Positions 5,193 to 7,301 of a DNA stretch of 7,301 bases are shown here, piece after piece (position 1 is the stretch's first letter; each line of letters starts with the position of its first letter). The stretch is from positions 1-7,301 of the forward strand of contig JAFZMT010000217.1 of NCBI GenBank assembly GCA_017553245.1, read 5' to 3'. The stretch is from Methanomicrobium sp. Lineage in GTDB: Archaea; Halobacteriota; Methanomicrobia; Methanomicrobiales; Methanomicrobiaceae. The position numbers were made by a program, and so were the translations under genes. A model generated the notes under the pieces. The model was not told where the DNA came from and searched no databases. It worked only from the letters and a program-made list of their open reading frames with translations.

Positions 5193-5206
5193 AACGGATA
5201 TCCGTT
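5193..5206. repeat. 14-bp perfect palindrome
   Basis: AACGGATATCCGTT is fully self-complementary. It lies in the ndk 3' untranslated region between the ndk stop and the oligo-T terminator. It is either a stem without a loop or a dyad binding site, and no known factor is recognised. Confidence 0.4.
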
Positions 5207-5268
5207 ACCGAAACTGCCGCAGGTCATGCCTTAGACGTCAGTGCCTCAGGCATCATTACCCGATGCGG

Positions 5269-5718
5269 TTACTCGTAAAGGACTTTCTCGTCTATTCTTT
5301 CGTAGGAGGTGATCTCTTCTTTTTTGAAGTGGATTGCAATCTCACGTTTTGCAGTCTCGTCCGAGTCCGAACCGTGAATTACATTCATACCAATCTCAAG
5401 CGCGTAGTCTCCGCGGATTGTTCCCGGGAGAGCCTCGGCAGGGTTGGTTGCGCCAATCATCTGACGTGTGATTGAAACAACATTCTTCCCTTCCCAGACC
5501 ATGAGGAAACACGGTCCGCTCATGATATAGGACTTAAGTCCCGGGAAGAACGGCTTTGAAACATGCTCTGCATAGTGTTCCATTACACGTGATTCGGGAA
5601 GGCACTCGAACTTTGCGGCAACGAGCTTTAAGCCTTTCTTCTCAAAACGTGCAACGATCTCACCGACGAGTCCGCGCTGGACGCCGTCGGGCTTAATCAT
5701 AAGGAATGTCCTGTCCAT
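5269..5718 (-). CDS. ndk: Nucleoside diphosphate kinase
   Basis: A 149-residue NDP kinase, the usual length. It transfers the gamma phosphate of ATP to nucleoside diphosphates through a phospho-histidine. The active site NVIHGSDS places the catalytic His at 115. Supporting nucleotide and phosphate ligands are in their expected places: K9 ([10 protein letters not shown]), Y49, R85, T91, R102 and N112, and the Kpn-loop region 90-102 is typical. It starts 6 nt after the rpl24e stop, with only a weak TGATCC ahead of the ATG, so it is probably translated by coupling. It is the last gene of the rpl7ae-rps28e-rpl24e-ndk cluster, an order conserved in many archaea. In many relatives infB follows ndk, but here trkH, convergent, follows instead. 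Confidence 0.97.
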   Translation of the reverse strand: MDRTFLMIKPDGVQRGLVGEIVARFEKKGLKLVAAKFECLPESRVMEHYAEHVSKPFFPGLKSYIMSGPCFLMVWEGKNVVSITRQMIGATNPAEALPGTIRGDYALEIGMNVIHGSDSDETAKREIAIHFKKEEITSYERIDEKVLYE

Positions 5719-5724
5719 TTAGGA

Positions 5725-5916
5725 TCAGTCCTTGCCGAGAGCTTTTCGACCTGCTTTTGTCCAGGTAACGCGGCGCGGAACCCTTCCGAGGCGGTAGTTG
5801 TTCTGACACTTTGAGCTGCAGAAGTAGAAGATGGTGCCGTCTTTCTTGACATACATCTTGCCTGTTCCGGGCTCAATCGGCTCTCCGCAGAATGTGCATA
5901 CGAATGAATCTACCAT
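5725..5916 (-). CDS. rpl24e: 50S ribosomal protein L24e
   Basis: A 63-residue L24e, typical for the archaeal form. It is a zinc-binding protein of the large subunit, with ligands C7/C10 ([13 protein letters not shown]) and C33/C37 ([12 protein letters not shown]). A basic C-terminal tail ([17 protein letters not shown]) contacts rRNA in the family. The ATG lies 2 nt after the rps28e stop, with GAGGCG upstream inside the rps28e end as ribosome binding site, which indicates tight coupling. Confidence 0.97.
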   Translation of the reverse strand: MVDSFVCTFCGEPIEPGTGKMYVKKDGTIFYFCSSKCQNNYRLGRVPRRVTWTKAGRKALGKD

Positions 5917-5918
5917 TT

Positions 5919-6125
5919 TCAGCGCCTCGATAATTTCTTTGCTTCGCGTTCGGTTTCGATGAGCATAAGCACATCGCCCTCACGGATCGGACCCACGGTG
6001 TTGCGGGTGATGATCCTTCCTTTGTTCGTGCCATCAAGAATACGGCATTTTACCTGAAATGCCTCACCGTGCATTCCGGTAGGACCGATAATCTCAATGA
6101 CTTCTGCCGGCGTTGCGTCTGCCAT
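5919..6125 (-). CDS. rps28e: 30S ribosomal protein S28e
   Basis: A 68-residue S28e with the OB-fold pattern of the family. Visible signatures are [20 protein letters not shown], then [20 protein letters not shown] and the C-terminal [12 protein letters not shown], the near-invariant archaeal ending. It is a small-subunit component near the mRNA exit and E-site region. AAGGTGA, overlapping the rpl7ae stop, is its ribosome binding site, 11 nt of intergenic space before the ATG. Confidence 0.97.
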   Translation of the reverse strand: MADATPAEVIEIIGPTGMHGEAFQVKCRILDGTNKGRIITRNTVGPIREGDVLMLIETEREAKKLSRR

Positions 6126-6136
6126 GATAATTCACC

Positions 6137-6505
6137 TTACTTTCTGAGTTCGGCAATCTGACCGAGAACTTCGTCAAGGAGGTCCTTTGCTTTACCGGGC
6201 TTGACGATTGCCGCCGCTGCCGAGCCTACTTCAAGACCGCTTGCAGCACCGACATCGTTCTGCTTGTTGATGATTACATACGGGCAGTTCTTCTCGTCAC
6301 AGAGTGCGGGAAGGTGCATTACAATCTCTTCGGGTTCAACGTCGCCGCCGATTAAGACGAGCATTGCAACTCCTCTCTCAACAGCTTTTGTTGCTTCGTT
6401 TGATCCCTTCTTAATCTTTCCTGTGTCTCTTGAAAGTTCTAAGATCTCAAGAGCTTTGTTCTGAATTTCTTCAGGAACTTCAAATTTTGCGTATACTTTA
6501 GACAT
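6137..6505 (-). CDS. rpl7ae: Ribosomal protein L7Ae (kink-turn RNA-binding protein)
   Basis: A 122-residue L7Ae, full length. It binds kink-turns in 23S rRNA and, in archaea, also in box C/D and H/ACA guide RNPs and RNase P. The RNA-binding signature [14 protein letters not shown] spans 32-45, with N36, E37 and K40 in the kink-turn contact region. Ser35 replaces the more usual Ala or Thr. Further family hallmarks are [23 protein letters not shown] and the [17 protein letters not shown] segment that contacts the bulge. It is the first gene of the cluster, with a strong ribosome binding site. Its upstream region contains a perfect 8-bp hairpin and two possible TATA boxes. L7Ae is reported to control its own mRNA in Sulfolobus through a leader kink-turn, which is why that leader matters here. 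Confidence 0.97.
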   Translation of the reverse strand: MSKVYAKFEVPEEIQNKALEILELSRDTGKIKKGSNEATKAVERGVAMLVLIGGDVEPEEIVMHLPALCDEKNCPYVIINKQNDVGAASGLEVGSAAAAIVKPGKAKDLLDEVLGQIAELRK

Positions 6506-6507
6506 AA

Positions 6508-6515
6508 CTCACCTC
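6508..6515 (-). promoter_or_regulatory. Ribosome binding site of rpl7ae
   Basis: On the minus strand GAGGTGAG lies 2 nt before the ATG at 6505-6503. It matches AGGAGGTGAT at GAGGTGA and supports this start over any internal Met. Confidence 0.6.
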
Positions 6516-6573
6516 ATTCAGGAACAGATTGACACAGATGATCAACCGCCGTGGCGGAATCTCACGAAATGTC

Positions 6574-6597
6574 GGCATAAACGGGGGGCTTTATGCC
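6574..6597 (-). repeat. Perfect 8-bp hairpin in the rpl7ae upstream/leader region
   Basis: On the minus strand GGCATAAA and TTTATGCC pair around the 8-nt loop GCCCCCCG. GTC and GAC can extend the stem beyond a 6-nt one-sided GGGAAA bulge. Depending on the promoter used, it is in the mRNA leader about 70 nt before the ATG, or it overlaps the transcription start. A second GC-rich dyad (CCGCC/GGCGG) lies at about 6547-6558. Confidence 0.5.
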
Positions 6598-6604
6598 TTT
6601 CCCG

Positions 6605-6612
6605 ACTTATAA
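6605..6612 (-). promoter_or_regulatory. Candidate proximal TATA box of rpl7ae
   Basis: TTATAAGT on the minus strand follows the purine-rich GAGGGAGCAG, a fair BRE-like context. Initiation would fall near 6583, giving a leader of about 78 nt that begins inside the hairpin. Confidence 0.35.
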
Positions 6613-6650
6613 CTGCTCCCTCATCACTCATCAGTCAGTGATTGATGTGC

Positions 6651-6659
6651 TATATTAAA
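6651..6659 (-). promoter_or_regulatory. Candidate distal TATA box of rpl7ae
   Basis: TTTAATATA on the minus strand is the closest match to an archaeal TATA box in the region. Initiation near 6630 would give a leader of about 125 nt that includes the whole hairpin at 6574-6597. Between this box and the proximal one lies an imperfect dyad at 6622-6647. Confidence 0.4.
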
Positions 6660-6745
6660 TCGACACGAAAGCACATAAAGATTTTTGCAATGACCAATGA
6701 CTCTTTTACGCCGCGGAATCAAAGGCGCGGTTGCGGGATCACGGT

Positions 6746-6762
6746 CTTATTGCCGTAATAAG
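6746..6762 (-). repeat. Short hairpin just after the stop of the membrane-protein gene
   Basis: CTTATT and AATAAG form a 6-bp stem with a 5-nt loop, beginning 3 nt downstream of the TGA (6768-6766, minus). The stem is AT-rich and no clear T-run follows on the minus strand, so a terminator role is uncertain. Confidence 0.35.
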
Positions 6763-6765
6763 CGG

Positions 6766-7301
6766 TCAGATCCTGTATATTACGGTGCCGCCGTTTGAGA
6801 AGACTTCGGTCAGCTTATCGAGCGGCAGATTTACATTGTAGACATCCCTTTCGGACTGCCCCACAAAGATATGGCTCATGCCGTATTTTGCCATCAGATT
6901 CAGACAGAGATCGGGATTCTCATAGATTCTTCTGACATCCCCCATCCTTTCTCCGACATGCCCGGGACTGCCGCGCCACATCTCCTCATGGAAGGGCATT
7001 CCTATTACCGTGGGTATTCCCGTGAACGATGAGACTCTTGAGTAGTATTTGTAGTCGCCGTCTTCAGCCTCGACTATGCCGGAAATAGTGCCCGGGTCAA
7101 GGCTTTGAAGATATACAAGCGCTTCGTAATCATCGGGATATTGAATGCTTACCCATTTCATGCCGTCAAGACTGTGACCGCCGTAGCCGTAACTCAGGTC
7201 GGGGACGAGGAAGGGCATTGCTATGATTACAGCCGCAAGCAGCAGCGCGGGGATTGTGCCCGAACCGCGCAGTAAATGCGACAGCCCCGTGCCGTTCGTG
7301 C
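6766..7301 (-). CDS. C-terminal part of a DUF2298-type ('YYY') membrane protein
   Basis: The frame is open from the right edge through to the TGA at 6766, about 178 residues, so the gene is cut at its 5' end. The ATG at 7218 is internal. The fragment begins with a short polar stretch and a membrane helix (GTIPALLLAAVIIAMPFLV), after which an extracytoplasmic domain is expected. It contains IVEAEDGDYKYYSRVSSFTG, IPTVIGMPFHEEMWRG, an Arg-rich 'GERMGDVRRIYENPDLCLNL' segment, KYGMSHIFVGQSERDVY and a closing VFSNGGTVIYRI. This order (acid/Tyr segment, 'TGIPTVIGxPxHExxWRG', 'DVxxIY', 'KYGxxxIFVGxxER', 'VFxNGxxxIYR') is the C-terminal signature I associate with DUF2298/YYY proteins. These are large multi-span membrane proteins related to lipid-linked glycosyltransferases, and their exact reaction is unknown to me. 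It lies 260 nt upstream of rpl7ae on the same strand, with separate promoter candidates between. Confidence 0.75.
   Translation of the reverse strand, partial: TNGTGLSHLLRGSGTIPALLLAAVIIAMPFLVPDLSYGYGGHSLDGMKWVSIQYPDDYEALVYLQSLDPGTISGIVEAEDGDYKYYSRVSSFTGIPTVIGMPFHEEMWRGSPGHVGERMGDVRRIYENPDLCLNLMAKYGMSHIFVGQSERDVYNVNLPLDKLTEVFSNGGTVIYRI

Noticed and set aside
5263..5475. A 70-codon plus-strand frame over the ndk 3' half
   Set aside because: It is antisense to the ndk active-site region, which is unmistakable, and has no supporting features.
6615..6645. Box C/D guide RNA next to the L7Ae gene (TGATGA and CTGA motifs on the minus strand)
   Set aside because: CTGA and TGATGA occur, but in the wrong order and with no 10-12 nt guide spacer or following box D. 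A short tandem TGATGAG and a dyad explain the motifs.

Overview
The window looks like chromosomal DNA from a euryarchaeal methanogen, most likely of the Methanomicrobiales type. Three things point there. First, a minus-strand ribosomal cluster encodes the archaeal/eukaryotic-type proteins L7Ae, S28e and L24e plus nucleoside diphosphate kinase. Second, there is a flavodiiron protein of the F420H2-oxidase (FprA) kind beside a desulfoferrodoxin and rubredoxins. Third, ribosome binding sites match AGGAGGTGAT and possible TATA boxes have an archaeal look. By hand count GC is roughly 49-50 % in sampled fprA sequence. The species assignment is inference.

Layout. Positions 2-445 (+) are the 3' end of a gene entering from the left, probably a Ski2/DEAD-type helicase C-terminus, followed by two oligo-T runs. 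Positions 597-3306 (+) form a redox and oxygen-defence block: an unrecognised protein with four CxxC knuckles, a first rubredoxin that has no ATG/GTG/TTG start and probably begins at ATA 1165, a second rubredoxin, fprA and dfx. The last three are closely spaced and look like one transcription unit. Positions 3307-3583 hold a stop-codon hairpin, a G-poor C-rich stretch, a T7 terminator, a 16-bp direct repeat and a possible promoter. TrkH, a potassium-transport membrane subunit, fills 3584-5053 (+). A 215-bp convergent intergenic region follows. The minus-strand cluster rpl7ae-rps28e-rpl24e-ndk occupies 6505 down to 5269. Its roughly 260-bp upstream region carries two candidate TATA boxes and a perfect hairpin. 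The window ends inside a minus-strand gene (6766-7301) for the C-terminal part of a large DUF2298-type ('YYY') membrane protein.

How the genes work together. FprA reduces O2 to water with F420H2. Desulfoferrodoxin reduces superoxide to peroxide, and rubredoxin is the usual electron donor for that reaction. The two rubredoxins, fprA and dfx therefore form a coherent O2/superoxide detoxification locus. The CxxC protein sits at its head and shares a 33-bp promoter-like segment with the first rubredoxin (26 of 33 identical, ungapped), so it is a candidate uncharacterised member. The ribosomal cluster is housekeeping. No CRISPR array, tRNA, rRNA, transposase or phage gene is visible.
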